Positions 26,636 to 34,424 of a stretch of DNA of 64,000 nt are shown in pieces. Under the pieces are notes generated by a model, which was not told the origin of the DNA, searched no databases, and saw only the letters and a program-made list of their open reading frames with translations. Position 1 is the first letter of the stretch, and the number at the start of each line of letters is the position of its first letter. Source of the stretch: CAVQGM01 sp963712065 (lineage in GTDB: Bacteria; Actinomycetota; Acidimicrobiia; Acidimicrobiales; Acidimicrobilacustridaceae); contig CAVQGM010000002.1 of the NCBI GenBank assembly GCA_963712065.1, positions 1,178,001-1,242,000 on the forward strand. Direction: 5' to 3'. A program made the translations under genes and the position numbers.

Positions 26636-27565
26636 TCAGCCCTCCCGCCGGCGGTGGGGCTCGGAGTGATCCCAGTCGGCGAGGAGGGTGCGAAGGGCCG
26701 TGAGCACGATCAACGGCTCGTCGAGCATGGCGTGGTGGCCCGCCTCCGGGATCTCGACCACCGGTGCCACCCGCCCGAGCTTGTCGTACATCGCCTCGCC
26801 GATGTCCCGGGTGACGAGCCCGTTCTCGGACCGCAGCAGCGCGAGCCGGCAGGTGATCTCGGACAGGTACGGGAAGGCCACGGACCGCATCGAGCCGACG
26901 AACTGGGCGAAGACCTCGCGGTCGAACTTCCATCGCCACCCGCCTTCGACCCGACGCAGCGACCGGCGGGCGACGTGGTCGATCACGTAGTCGAGGTAGT
27001 GGTCCTGGGCCGGGACGGTGCGGAAGTGGGCGAGCGCGTCCTCGAGCGTCTCGTAGGTCCGGGGCGCGCCGAACGCCTGCCGCACCTGGTAGGCACCGAT
27101 CTCGGGATCGGGCTCCGTGACCGGTGAATCGCAGATCACCGCACCGCCCACCCGGTCGGCGTGGCGCGCTGCGGTGACGATGGTGACGAAGCCGCCCATG
27201 CTGTGGCCGATGACGACGGCGGGGCCGGCGATGCCGCCCGCTTCCGCAGCGGCGACCACCTCGTCGGTCCACTGCTCGAGCGCATAGCGCTCGCGGTGGT
27301 CGCTGTCGCCGTGCCCGGACAGGTCGACGGCCACCACGCGGAACTCGTCGGCGAAGGTGGCGGCGACGTGGGTCCACCAGTGGGCGTGGGCGCCGCCACC
27401 GTGCACGAACACGAGGCCGCGACGACCCGGCTCGCCCCAGGCCAGGGAATGGATCGAGCAACCGTCGACCTCGACCCGTTCGTCAGTGCACGGCACGGCC
27501 AGCGCCCGACGGAACCAGGCCGGGGCGTCGGCACGGATGGGGAGCGGGAGGTCGTCCGCCGGCAC
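26636..27565 (-). CDS. alpha/beta hydrolase
   Basis: 309 residues from GTG 27565. An in-frame GTG at 27574 overlaps the -10 box, so the inner GTG is preferred. The fold signature is complete: oxyanion loop VFVHGGGAHAHWW, DLSGHGDSD, nucleophile elbow GHSMGG (about residue 122), and the terminal His in EAGHHAML. The family includes esterases, epoxide hydrolases and C-C hydrolases, and no substrate can be assigned. It is monocistronic, with a likely leaderless promoter just upstream. Confidence 0.85.
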   Translation of the reverse strand: MPADDLPLPIRADAPAWFRRALAVPCTDERVEVDGCSIHSLAWGEPGRRGLVFVHGGGAHAHWWTHVAATFADEFRVVAVDLSGHGDSDHRERYALEQWTDEVVAAAEAGGIAGPAVVIGHSMGGFVTIVTAARHADRVGGAVICDSPVTEPDPEIGAYQVRQAFGAPRTYETLEDALAHFRTVPAQDHYLDYVIDHVARRSLRRVEGGWRWKFDREVFAQFVGSMRSVAFPYLSEITCRLALLRSENGLVTRDIGEAMYDKLGRVAPVVEIPEAGHHAMLDEPLIVLTALRTLLADWDHSEPHRRREG

Positions 27566-27572
27566 GCCGCGC

Positions 27573-27578
27573 ACCCTA
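27573..27578 (-). promoter_or_regulatory. -10 box TAGGGT, leaderless promoter of the alpha/beta hydrolase
   Basis: TAGGGT on the minus strand ends 7 bases before GTG 27565, and no ribosome site is present. This spacing fixes the start and matches other leaderless genes here. Confidence 0.5.
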
Positions 27579-27592
27579 CCGGGGGTCGGACG

Positions 27593-27612
27593 GGGCCTCG
27601 ATCAGCAGGCCC
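27593..27612 (-). terminator. GC hairpin downstream of the intradiol dioxygenase
   Basis: GGGCCT-N8-AGGCCC lies 35 bases past the dioxygenase stop in the direction of transcription and upstream of the hydrolase promoter. There is no T-run, so termination is only a suggestion. Confidence 0.3.
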
Positions 27613-27647
27613 GAGGTGGCTCCCCGCAAGCCCTTCGCCCGCCTCGT

Positions 27648-28556
27648 TCAGGCGCCGCGGCCACCGCTCGCACCGCCGGTGGAGCCGGCCGACGGGTCGA
27701 TGCCGAGGTTGAGCAGGGCCAACGTGCCCTGGCCGCGACCGGTCGGCGCGGCGACCGTCGTGGCCAGCGTGCCCTCCCGGGCGGGGTCGCCGGCGATGGC
27801 GTCCTCGGCGTTCGTGGTGTCGGGCAGCCCGAACCGGGCGTAGGGGGCATCGGCGTGCACGGTGGCGACGTAGGCCTCGTCGAAGAACAGCTGGCTGGTG
27901 AGGACGAGCGTCTCGTCGATGGCCCGGGCAGACCCGGGAGTCGCCTCGTGGACCCGCAGGTGCACGTGCACCGCCCGTCCCGGGTACCAGCCCGGGAAGA
28001 TCGTCAGGAACTCGACGATGCCGTCCTCGTCGGCCACCTGGGTGCCCCGGAGGAACGTGGTGCCGGCGGCCTCATCCTTGCCCCCGCCGCCGTCGGCGAA
28101 GGCGGAGTAGTCGCCGGTGGCGTCGGCGTGCCAGATCTCCACCGCGGCACCGGGCACGGGCGTGCAGGCCTCGTCGACCACGCGGAGGCCGAGCCGGACG
28201 GGGTGGCCCTCGACGCCCTCGGTCACGTCCCGTCGCACGAACTGCTCGTCGAGGGGGAACGGACCGGCGGTCTTCTCGGGGAGCAGCAGGCAGGTGCCGA
28301 TGGCGTCGAAGTCGGCGGCGGTGAGGGCGGGGAGCTCGACGGCCGTCGACCCGGCGGACGCGGCGGTCTCGGAGTCGCCGGCGGCCGCCGACGCCGACGA
28401 GGCGGTGCCGTCCGTCGCCGAGGACCCGCCACCGCTGCCGTCGCTGCACGCGGCGAGGACGAGGCCGAGCACCGACGCGCCACCGAGCTGCAGGAAGCGG
28501 CGCCGCGTGGCGAGCGGATCGACGGGAGCCGGCGGGTCCATCGGGTGGCGGGTCAT
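27648..28556 (-). CDS. Tat-exported lipoprotein, intradiol ring-cleavage dioxygenase family
   Basis: 302 residues from ATG 28556. The N-terminus carries a twin-arginine signal TRRRFLQLGGAS with a lipobox LVLAAC (Cys about residue 37), then a Ser/Gly/Ala-rich linker. The catalytic domain is intradiol-type: LPEKTAGPF, VVDEACTPVPGAAVEIWHADATGDYSAF (first Tyr ligand), FLTIFPGWYPGR (second Tyr) and HVHLRVH (two His ligands). These four residues bind non-haem Fe(III). Family members open catechol-type rings; secreted forms are known from actinobacteria and act on aromatic compounds. Here the enzyme would sit on the outer face of the cell membrane. Confidence 0.88.
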   Translation of the reverse strand: MTRHPMDPPAPVDPLATRRRFLQLGGASVLGLVLAACSDGSGGGSSATDGTASSASAAAGDSETAASAGSTAVELPALTAADFDAIGTCLLLPEKTAGPFPLDEQFVRRDVTEGVEGHPVRLGLRVVDEACTPVPGAAVEIWHADATGDYSAFADGGGGKDEAAGTTFLRGTQVADEDGIVEFLTIFPGWYPGRAVHVHLRVHEATPGSARAIDETLVLTSQLFFDEAYVATVHADAPYARFGLPDTTNAEDAIAGDPAREGTLATTVAAPTGRGQGTLALLNLGIDPSAGSTGGASGGRGA

Positions 28557-28587
28557 GACCGCACCATCATCGCCGCGGGTGAGAGCG

Positions 28588-28640
28588 GGGTGGGACCGCG
28601 GTAGGACGGCGGTGGGACCGGGGTGGGACCGGGGTGGGGC
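28588..28640. repeat. degenerate G-rich tandem repeat in a divergent intergenic region
   Basis: About five imperfect copies of a 10-12 base unit close to GGGGTGGGACC follow each other between the dioxygenase start (28556) and the next gene (28815). The tract is the main feature of this 258-base gap apart from the inverted repeat at 28668-28717. The function is unknown. Confidence 0.5.
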
Positions 28641-28667
28641 CCCGTGAGCCGCCACGCCCGTGCCGTG

Positions 28668-28717
28668 GTTCTGGTGTGGGTTCCGGTGGCCGGCACGACG
28701 CGATCTCACACCAGAAC
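28668..28717. repeat. 11-bp perfect inverted repeat
   Basis: GTTCTGGTGTG at 28668-28678 and CACACCAGAAC at 28707-28717 are exact reverse complements, separated by 28 bases that themselves contain a CCGGTGGCCGG dyad. It lies midway between divergent genes. It could be a protein-binding site or a structured RNA element. Confidence 0.55.
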
Positions 28718-28801
28718 GACTCGTGGACGTGAGGCGGCACTCCGTTCGGCCTCCGGACGGGCGCCGACCGTTCGGCTGGCACCCGCGGACCCCGGGTCGG
28801 G

Positions 28802-28807
28802 TACGTT
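28802..28807 (+). promoter_or_regulatory. -10 box TACGTT of a probable leaderless promoter
   Basis: TACGTT ends 7 bases before ATG 28815, and no ribosome site precedes that ATG. No clear -35 is visible. Confidence 0.45.
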
Positions 28808-28814
28808 GCCGGGC

Positions 28815-29060
28815 ATGTCGGACTACGAGATCCCACCGCCCGAACCCAAGGAGATCGACGAGAAGCTCTCGATGGAGCTCCGGATCCTCGCGGACAACGC
28901 CGTGCTGAAGGGCAAGCCCTACCAGGACGAGAAGTGCGAGAACTGCCTCTACTACCTGAACCCCGACGACCTGATCTCGTACTGCTGGCACCAGAAGCTG
29001 CGGATCCTCGTCGGCGCCGAGTGGTGGTGCCAGTGGTGGGAGAAGATCCCCGAGGAGTGA
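28815..29060 (+). CDS. HiPIP-like small Fe-S protein
   Basis: 81 residues from ATG 28815. It has four cysteines arranged C-x2-C-x12-C-x14-C, close to high-potential iron-sulfur proteins. The C-terminal stretch fits the HiPIP pattern C-x(6,9)-[LIVM]-x3-G-[YW]-C-x2-[FYW] at every position except that the Gly is Trp (VGAEWWCQWW). The region between the cysteines is aromatic rich, which suits a buried 4Fe-4S cluster. Unlike classical HiPIPs there is no Tat or Sec signal peptide. The N-terminal 40 residues are charged and probably helical. It stands alone between divergent genes. The cluster assignment is inferred from spacing only. Confidence 0.65.
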   Translation: MSDYEIPPPEPKEIDEKLSMELRILADNAVLKGKPYQDEKCENCLYYLNPDDLISYCWHQKLRILVGAEWWCQWWEKIPEE

Positions 29061-29172
29061 TCCCGCGGCCGTGGCCCTACCCTGCCTGGCCGAACCGGGT
29101 GCAGGTGGGACCTCCGACACTGGTGGACCCCGACCCGGTGGCGCGACGGTCGACAGGAACAGGAGGGTCGCC

Positions 29173-30255
29173 ATGCCCGCTTCCAGCGTCCCCATCCCGT
29201 CCCCGCGTCCGCGCCTCGGCCGTGGCCGTTCGCCGTTGTTCGCCGCCGCCGCGGCACTGGCCCTCGTGGTCGGGGTCCTCGTCGTCGGGGCACCTGCCGG
29301 TTCCCAGGACACGGCGCCCCCGGCACCGGCGCTGCTGACCGACGTCGAGGCGACCTCGTCCGGCGACGTCGACCGGGTGGTGTTCACCTTCGCCAACGGC
29401 CTGCCCGAGTTCACCGTGGTGCCGGCCGAACCGCCCTTCCTCGGCCTGCCCGGCGAGCCCGTCCCGATCGCCGGCAGCGCCTTCCTGAAGGTCCGCATGG
29501 AGCCGGCATCGGGCGTCGACTTCGGCATCGGGTGCGAGGGCCTCGAGCCCCCGACGCCGGGCCCCGGTGAGACGCTCGTCGCCGTCTTCTTCAGCTGCCC
29601 GGTGGCCGGCTCGCCCGGTGCGGCACCGGTGGTCGCCCGCGACCGGGTGGTCGCCGACGCCGACGCGGAGGGGCGCACCGGCGCCGCCCTCGACGAGCTG
29701 CTCGCCGGCCCGACCCCCGAGGAGGAGGCGGCCGGCTCCCAGTCGCTCTTCTCGGCCGCCACCGCCGGCCTGCTGGCGAGCTTCACCCTGGCCCCAGACG
29801 GCACCGCCGTGGTCGACTTCGACCCGTCGCTGGCCACGATCCTGACCAACGCATCGGCCAGCGCCGCCAGTGAGCAGCTGCTCCGCGAGCTCGACGCGAC
29901 GGTCTTCCAGACCGGCGAGGTCTCGAGCGCCGAGTACCAGCTCGGCGGCAGCTGCGAGGCGTTCTTCGCCTGGCTGCAGCGCGACTGCGCGCCGCGCACC
30001 CCGGACGACGCCGCGTCGGCGACCTACGCCGAGACCTACCTCGGTCCCGACCGGGTCACCGGCGACACCGGCAACGTGGCCGAGGCCGTCCAGCTCGAGG
30101 ACTTCGAGGCGCTGCTCGTGTGGGTCATCGGCCTCGACGAGCTGACCGACTACACGGTCACGACCCTCGAGGAGCCGGCCCGCATCGTGGTCGAGATCGA
30201 CCACGTCGCCCGAGCCGCCGCTGCCGTCCCGTCGGCGCCCACCTTCACCGGCTGA
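29173..30255 (+). CDS. exported GerMN / AMIN-like domain protein
   Basis: 360 residues from ATG 29173, preceded by AGGAGGG. An N-terminal membrane segment or signal (LFAAAAALALVVGVLVVGAPAG) leads to a ~120-residue beta domain (VDRVVFTFANGLPEFTVV) like the AMIN-like domain. A GerMN-type module follows (about residues 150-260: GRTGAALDELLAGPTPEEEAAG, ASFTLAPDGTAVVDFDPSL, SEQLLRELDATVFQ). The C-terminal third contains a two-Cys segment (GSCEAFFAWLQRDC). Such proteins sit outside the membrane and may interact with the cell wall. The exact role is unknown. A strong hairpin follows the stop. Confidence 0.78.
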   Translation: MPASSVPIPSPRPRLGRGRSPLFAAAAALALVVGVLVVGAPAGSQDTAPPAPALLTDVEATSSGDVDRVVFTFANGLPEFTVVPAEPPFLGLPGEPVPIAGSAFLKVRMEPASGVDFGIGCEGLEPPTPGPGETLVAVFFSCPVAGSPGAAPVVARDRVVADADAEGRTGAALDELLAGPTPEEEAAGSQSLFSAATAGLLASFTLAPDGTAVVDFDPSLATILTNASASAASEQLLRELDATVFQTGEVSSAEYQLGGSCEAFFAWLQRDCAPRTPDDAASATYAETYLGPDRVTGDTGNVAEAVQLEDFEALLVWVIGLDELTDYTVTTLEEPARIVVEIDHVARAAAAVPSAPTFTG

Positions 30256-30274
30256 CCGTGCGGTCCCCGCACGG
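30256..30274 (+). terminator. strong hairpin immediately after the GerMN gene
   Basis: CCGTGCGG-TCC-CCGCACGG: a perfect 8-bp stem with a 3-base loop, starting on the base after the stop codon. No T-tract follows. It separates the GerMN gene from the Rrf2-family promoter. Confidence 0.6.
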
Positions 30275-30305
30275 GGCCCGCAGTGGTTCGCGCCACCGGA
30301 TCGTC

Positions 30306-30311
30306 TAGTCT
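30306..30311 (+). promoter_or_regulatory. -10 box TAGTCT of a probable leaderless promoter
   Basis: TAGTCT ends 6 bases before ATG 30318, so the message would begin at the start codon. It drives the Rrf2-family gene. Confidence 0.5.
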
Positions 30312-30317
30312 TCCAGG

Positions 30318-30725
30318 ATGCGACTCGAGGTCTCGCGTCGGAGCGACCTGGCCGTCCGGGGGCTGCTCGAGCTGGCCGGTTCGGGCGAGCGCCGCAAGGC
30401 CGTCGACCTGGCCGAGCGCCTGGGGACGACGCCGGGCTTCCTCAGCCAGGTGCTCACGCCGCTGGTCGCGCGCGGCTGGGTCCGTTCCGAGCCCGGCCCG
30501 ACCGGTGGGTACACGGCGACGGTGACCCTCGATGCCGTCTCGGTGCTCGACGTCCTCGAGGCCGTGGAGGGACCGACCGACACGGGCCGGTGCGTGCTCC
30601 AGGACCGGGCCTGCAGCAGCGAGGGGCCGTGCGCGCTGCACCAGGCCTGGTCGGAGGCTCGAGCGACCCTCCTCGCCGAGCTCGACCACATCGCCCTCTC
30701 GGCCCTCCGCGGCACCGGCCGCTGA
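30318..30725 (+). CDS. Rrf2-family Fe-S regulator (NsrR/IscR-like)
   Basis: 135 residues. N-terminal winged helix with RKAVDLAERLGTTPGFLSQVLTPLVARGWVRSEPGPTGGY (about residues 26-65). Three cysteines at positions 92, 99 and 105 match the cluster-binding triplet of IscR/NsrR proteins, with a nearly identical spacing. NsrR uses its Fe-S cluster to sense nitric oxide. The next gene encodes a copper nitrite-reductase-like protein whose promoter carries an inverted repeat, so NO- or nitrite-responsive control of that gene is the simplest inference. IscR-like behaviour cannot be excluded. Confidence 0.85.
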   Translation: MRLEVSRRSDLAVRGLLELAGSGERRKAVDLAERLGTTPGFLSQVLTPLVARGWVRSEPGPTGGYTATVTLDAVSVLDVLEAVEGPTDTGRCVLQDRACSSEGPCALHQAWSEARATLLAELDHIALSALRGTGR

Positions 30726-30763
30726 CCCGAGCAAGAGCCCTTCGGCCCTGGCCCGGGCCCTCT

Positions 30764-30796
30764 ATCTCATAGTCCTATAGTTCATGACTACGAGAT
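30764..30796. promoter_or_regulatory. operator-like inverted repeat over the nirK-like promoter
   Basis: ATCTCATAGTC (30764-30774) and GACTACGAGAT (30786-30796) match in 10 of 11 positions, spaced 11 bases, in an AT-rich patch. A -10-like TATAGT (30776-30781) sits in the middle, and AGGAGGTG (30803-30809) then precedes ATG 30817. The arrangement is that of a repressor site; the neighbouring Rrf2 protein is the obvious candidate. Confidence 0.65.
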
Positions 30797-30816
30797 CTAT
30801 CCAGGAGGTGGGCTCC

Positions 30817-32231
30817 ATGCCCCCGAACGACACCACCGGACCCCCACCCGAGCGTGCGACGACGACCCGGGACAACTGGCTGTTCGCCGCGGTGGGCGCG
30901 GCCATGCTGTGCCTCGTCGGCACGGTCTTCGCCCTCGGCCTCGTCATGCGCTACGCCGACGAGGACGGCACCGCCGCCGCCGCCGGCAGTGCCGTGGTCG
31001 TCGACGTGGAGCTCGGCGACCTCTACGTCCGCCCCTCGTCCATCGAGGTGCCCGCCGGCAGCCCGGTGACGCTGCGCGTGTCCAACGCCGGGGCGATGCC
31101 CCACGACCTGAAGGTGGACGGCACCGAGGGCACCGAGATGCTCGATCCCGGTGGGCGCGCCGAGGTCCCGGTGGGGTCGTTCGAGCGGTCGACCCAGGCA
31201 TGGTGCACGGTGCCCGGCCACAAGGAGGCCGGCATGGTGCTCGACATCGTCGTCACCGGCGCCGCGAGCGACGCGCACGGGTCGGGCGAGGCGGCCGCGG
31301 TCGCTGCCTCCCCCACGGGCGGCGGTGACGCCGAGATCGACGTCGCCGCCGAGCCGGCCGATGGTTGGCGACCCTTCGATCCTGCGCTGCAGCCCGCCCC
31401 CGGCGGGACCGAGCACCAGGTCACGATGCGGGCGACCGAGACGGTGCTCGAGGTCGCACCGGGCGTCACCCAGGAGATGTGGACCTTCGACGACCAGGTG
31501 CCCGGCCCCACGCTGCGGGGCAAGGTCGGCGACCTGTTCACCATCACCCTCGTCAACGAGGGCAAGCTCGGACACTCCATCGACCTCCACGCGTCGAAGG
31601 TGGCCTGGAACGACGAGATGCGGACCATCCAGCCCGGGGAGAGCCTCGTCTACCAGTTCGAGGCGAAGTTCGCCGGGGTGTTCATGTACCACTGCGGCAC
31701 CGCCCCCGCCCTGCACCACATCGGCAACGGGATGTTCGGTGCGATCATCGTCGACCCGCCCGAGCTCGCCCCCGTCGACCACGAGGTGATGCTGGTGCAG
31801 TCCGAGCTGTACACGGGGCCCGAAGGCGGCCCGGCGATCTCACCAAGATGACCGACGACGCCTGGGACGCGGTCGTGTTCAACGGCTACGTCAACCAGTA
31901 CAAGCACGCTCCCATCCGGGTGGAGCCCGGCCAGCGGGTGCGGGTCTGGGTGCTCGACGCCGGACCCAGCGAGAACTCGGCGTTCCACATCGTCGGCACG
32001 GTGTTCGACACCGTGTTCAAAGAGGGCACGTACCTCCTGCAGCCCGACGCCCGCCAGGGTGGCTCCCAGGTGCTCGACCTGCAGCCGGCGCAGGGTGGCT
32101 TCGTCGAGTTCACCTTCGACGAGGCTGGGCTCTATCCGATCGTGACCCACAAGTTCTCGAACGTCGGCAAGGGCGCGCTCGGCCTGTTCCAGGCCGGCGA
32201 GGTCGACCCGGCGATCGCAGGAGGGCACTAG
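30817..32231 (+). pseudogene. cupredoxin-NirK copper nitrite-reductase-like fusion, one frameshift
   Basis: ATG 30817 is chosen because AGGAGGTG precedes it. The first frame ends at 31851, and the second continues from about 31840 to 32231. One missing base in the run at about 31832-31838 (GGCCCGGCG) would restore a ~471-residue protein. Order: membrane anchor (~residues 15-40); a plastocyanin-like domain with copper ligands in PHDLKV and WCTVPGHKEAGM; then two NirK-type cupredoxin domains with HSIDLHA, YHCGT..LHHIGNGM (type 1 Cys, His, Met) and SAFHIVG (type 2 His). It would reduce nitrite to NO on the outer membrane face. An indel error is likelier than decay because every copper motif survives. 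Confidence 0.75.
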
Positions 32232-33044
32232 GTGTCGGGGGACCGGGGCATCGCGCCCGGCCCGGAGCGCCGCTCGGTGCTCCGGGCCGTGGCCGTGCCC
32301 ACCGAGCACGGGGGCTGGGGCCTCACCGCCGAGCCGGCCGTCCTGGGGCTGTGGATCGCCCCTGGGACGGCCGGCGTGTGCCTGGCCCTCGCCGCGTTGG
32401 TCGCCTTCGTCGTCCGAACCCCGCTGCGCGTCGCGCTCGCGGACGCCCACCGGCACCGCCGACTCCCGCGGACCGTCCTCGCCCGCCGGGTCGCCGCCGT
32501 CGAGCTGGCGGTGCTGTCCGCCCTCGCGGTGGGGGCTGTCGTCCTGAGCGAGGGACCCTTCTGGTGGTTCGTCGTGGCCGCCGCCCCGCTGGTGGCGCTC
32601 GAGCTGTGGTTCGACGCTCGGTCACGGTCCCGGCGGCTCCTCCCCGAGCTGGCCGGCGTGGTCGGGATCAGCGCGGTGGCGGCGATGATCGTGATCGCCG
32701 ACGGCGAGCCCTGGCGCCTGGCCCTCGGCGCGTGGCTCGTGCTCGCCGCACGCGGGATCACCTCCGTCCCGTACGTGCGCGCCCAGGTGGCGCGCCTGCA
32801 CGACCGCCCGCCCGACGGTCCGCCTCTGGTGGTCACCGACCTCGCGGCGGTGGCGGTCGCCGCCGCCGCAGTGGCCGCGGAGGCGCAGCTGCTCCTCGGC
32901 GCGGCGATGATCCCGGTCGTGGTGGTCGCCCAGCGGGTCCTCGACCGTGGGCCACTCCCCCGCGCCGCCGTGCTCGGCGCACGTCAGGTGTGCATCGGCG
33001 CCACCGTCGTGGTCGTCACCGCCCTCGGCGTCCTCGCTCCGTGA
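32232..33044 (+). CDS. YwiC-like membrane protein
   Basis: 270 residues from GTG 32232, directly after the nitrite-reductase stop. The family signature PTEHGGWGL lies near residue 23, and the rest is 6-8 hydrophobic helices (for example WFVVAAAPLVALELWF). The B. subtilis relative is encoded beside narK and fnr, so linkage to anaerobic nitrate/nitrite metabolism fits this context. The biochemical role is unknown. Translation is probably coupled to the nirK-like gene. Confidence 0.84.
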   Translation: MSGDRGIAPGPERRSVLRAVAVPTEHGGWGLTAEPAVLGLWIAPGTAGVCLALAALVAFVVRTPLRVALADAHRHRRLPRTVLARRVAAVELAVLSALAVGAVVLSEGPFWWFVVAAAPLVALELWFDARSRSRRLLPELAGVVGISAVAAMIVIADGEPWRLALGAWLVLAARGITSVPYVRAQVARLHDRPPDGPPLVVTDLAAVAVAAAAVAAEAQLLLGAAMIPVVVVAQRVLDRGPLPRAAVLGARQVCIGATVVVVTALGVLAP

Positions 33045-33154
33045 GCGTCAGGGCATCGGAACAGCCCGACGAGGTCGGCCGGATCGTCGCGTTGGAACCA
33101 CCGCTCGGCGCCCTCGTGGAGCCGGTCCCGGGTGCAGTCGGCGGTGGAGCTCAT
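32984..33154 (-). CDS. possible small ORF coupled to the MGT glycosyltransferase
   Basis: ATG 33154 overlaps the stop of the glycosyltransferase gene (ATGA) and encodes 56 residues beginning MSSTADCTRDRLHEGAERW. Its last ~20 codons run antisense to the YwiC gene and look non-coding, so either the end is frameshifted or this is a chance frame. No family is recognisable. Confidence 0.3.
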   Translation of the reverse strand: MSSTADCTRDRLHEGAERWFQRDDPADLVGLFRCPDAHGARTPRAVTTTTVAPMHT

Positions 33155-34317
33155 CGGCTGCTCCTCGTCTCGATGAGCGTCTCGATCGGGACCACGGCGT
33201 CGTCGGGCGTGGGCATGGCGGCGACCTCGGCGGCCACCCGACGGGCGGCCTCGCCGACCGTGTCGTCGTCGAGCAGTGCGGCGACGGCGGCGGCGATGGC
33301 GTCGGCCCGCTGGTCGGGCGGGCGCAGCAGCCTCCCGATGCCGCACCGGTCGACGAGCTCGGCGTTGTCGAACTGGTCGGCGGCGAGGGGGAGGGCCAGG
33401 TGCGGCAACCCGGCGGCGGCAGCACCGAGCATGGCGCCCGAGCCGGCGTGGGACACGAGCAACGATGCCCGGGCGAGCACGTGCCGCTGGGCCACGTACT
33501 GCTCGACCCGGACGTTCCCGGGCAGGGGGTGTCCGATCAGGATGTCGGGGTGGGCACCGGTGGTGACGAGCACGTCCACGTCGAACCGGCCGAGGGCGTC
33601 GACCACCTCGCCGACCGGCGCGATGCGGGAGAACTCGGTGCCGAACGTGACGTAGACCAGCGGTCGGGCGGCGCCGAGCGAGGCCAGCCACTCGGGTCGC
33701 GGCCCGTCGTCGCCGTCGTACCCGCCGGGCCGGAGCGGCACCACGGGCAGGTCGGGCGGGGCCGACTCCATCGACGCCGGCAACGGGTGCAGGTAGAGGT
33801 AGCGGTAGAGCCCGAGGTCGTCGGGCACCGACCGACCGGCGGCCTCCCAGACGGGGGCGACCGCCTCGACGGCCGGTCCGACGACGTGCGGGCCGAGCAG
33901 CCGACCGAAGCCGACGGTCACGTGCGGCCGGCCGAGGCGCTCGGCCACGGGGGCGGCGGCCAGCTCGGCCGGTTCGTGGACGAACAGATCGGGCGGCCAG
34001 CGGCCCACGACCGCCTCGAGGTCGCGGACCATGGCAGGGGCCGAGGTCTCGGCGAAGATGGCGCGGAACAGGGCGGGGCGACGCTGCGGCAGGGGCAGGG
34101 AGAGCACCTCGTCGAGGCGGTCCCCGAGCCGGGCCTCACGCTCGACGATCGACAGGCCGGCCGGCTCCGTGGCCAGCCCGGCCCGCTCGACCGAGGGGCG
34201 GGCGTCGGCGGCCGTCGCCCATCGCACCTCGTGGCCGGCCGCGACGAGGGCGCGGGCGAGCGGCACCATCGGGTGCACGTGTCCGGCACCGGGGCTCGAC
34301 GTCACCAACACGCGCAC
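33151..34317 (-). CDS. MGT/UGT-type glycosyltransferase (GT1 family)
   Basis: 388 residues from GTG 34317, with GAGGAGG about 9 bases upstream. GT-B layout: an N-terminal VLVTSSPGAGHVHPMVPLARAL acceptor domain, and a C-terminal donor domain with LVYVTFGTEF, VRVEQYVAQRHVLARASLLVSHAGSGAMLGAAAAGLPHLALPLAADQFDNA, the hallmark of macrolide or flavonoid UDP-sugar transferases. It would glycosylate a small hydrophobic acceptor, perhaps to detoxify it. A triple 20-bp repeat sits in its leader. It lies at the end of the sulfatase operon in the same direction. Confidence 0.87.
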   Translation of the reverse strand: MRVLVTSSPGAGHVHPMVPLARALVAAGHEVRWATAADARPSVERAGLATEPAGLSIVEREARLGDRLDEVLSLPLPQRRPALFRAIFAETSAPAMVRDLEAVVGRWPPDLFVHEPAELAAAPVAERLGRPHVTVGFGRLLGPHVVGPAVEAVAPVWEAAGRSVPDDLGLYRYLYLHPLPASMESAPPDLPVVPLRPGGYDGDDGPRPEWLASLGAARPLVYVTFGTEFSRIAPVGEVVDALGRFDVDVLVTTGAHPDILIGHPLPGNVRVEQYVAQRHVLARASLLVSHAGSGAMLGAAAAGLPHLALPLAADQFDNAELVDRCGIGRLLRPPDQRADAIAAAVAALLDDDTVGEAARRVAAEVAAMPTPDDAVVPIETLIETRSSR

Positions 34318-34332
34318 GCCGCGTCCCTCCTC

Positions 34333-34386
34333 GGTCGCGATGCGATGTCTCTGGTCGCGATGCGATGTCTCTGGTCGCGATGCGAC
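34333..34386. repeat. 20-bp tandem repeat in the leader of the MGT gene
   Basis: Two full copies and a 14-base third copy of GGTCGCGATGCGATGTCTCT lie head to tail (34333-34352, 34353-34372, 34373-34386). Each contains TCGC-GAT-GCGA, a small dyad, so dyads recur every 20 bases, about two helical turns. A minus-strand -10-like TACCGT (34385-34390) precedes them and the ribosome site follows, so the repeats would lie in the 5' leader. Confidence 0.7.
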
Positions 34387-34424
34387 GGTAGTAGCCGTCG
34401 AGGCCGCCAGGGGCCAGAGGTGGC

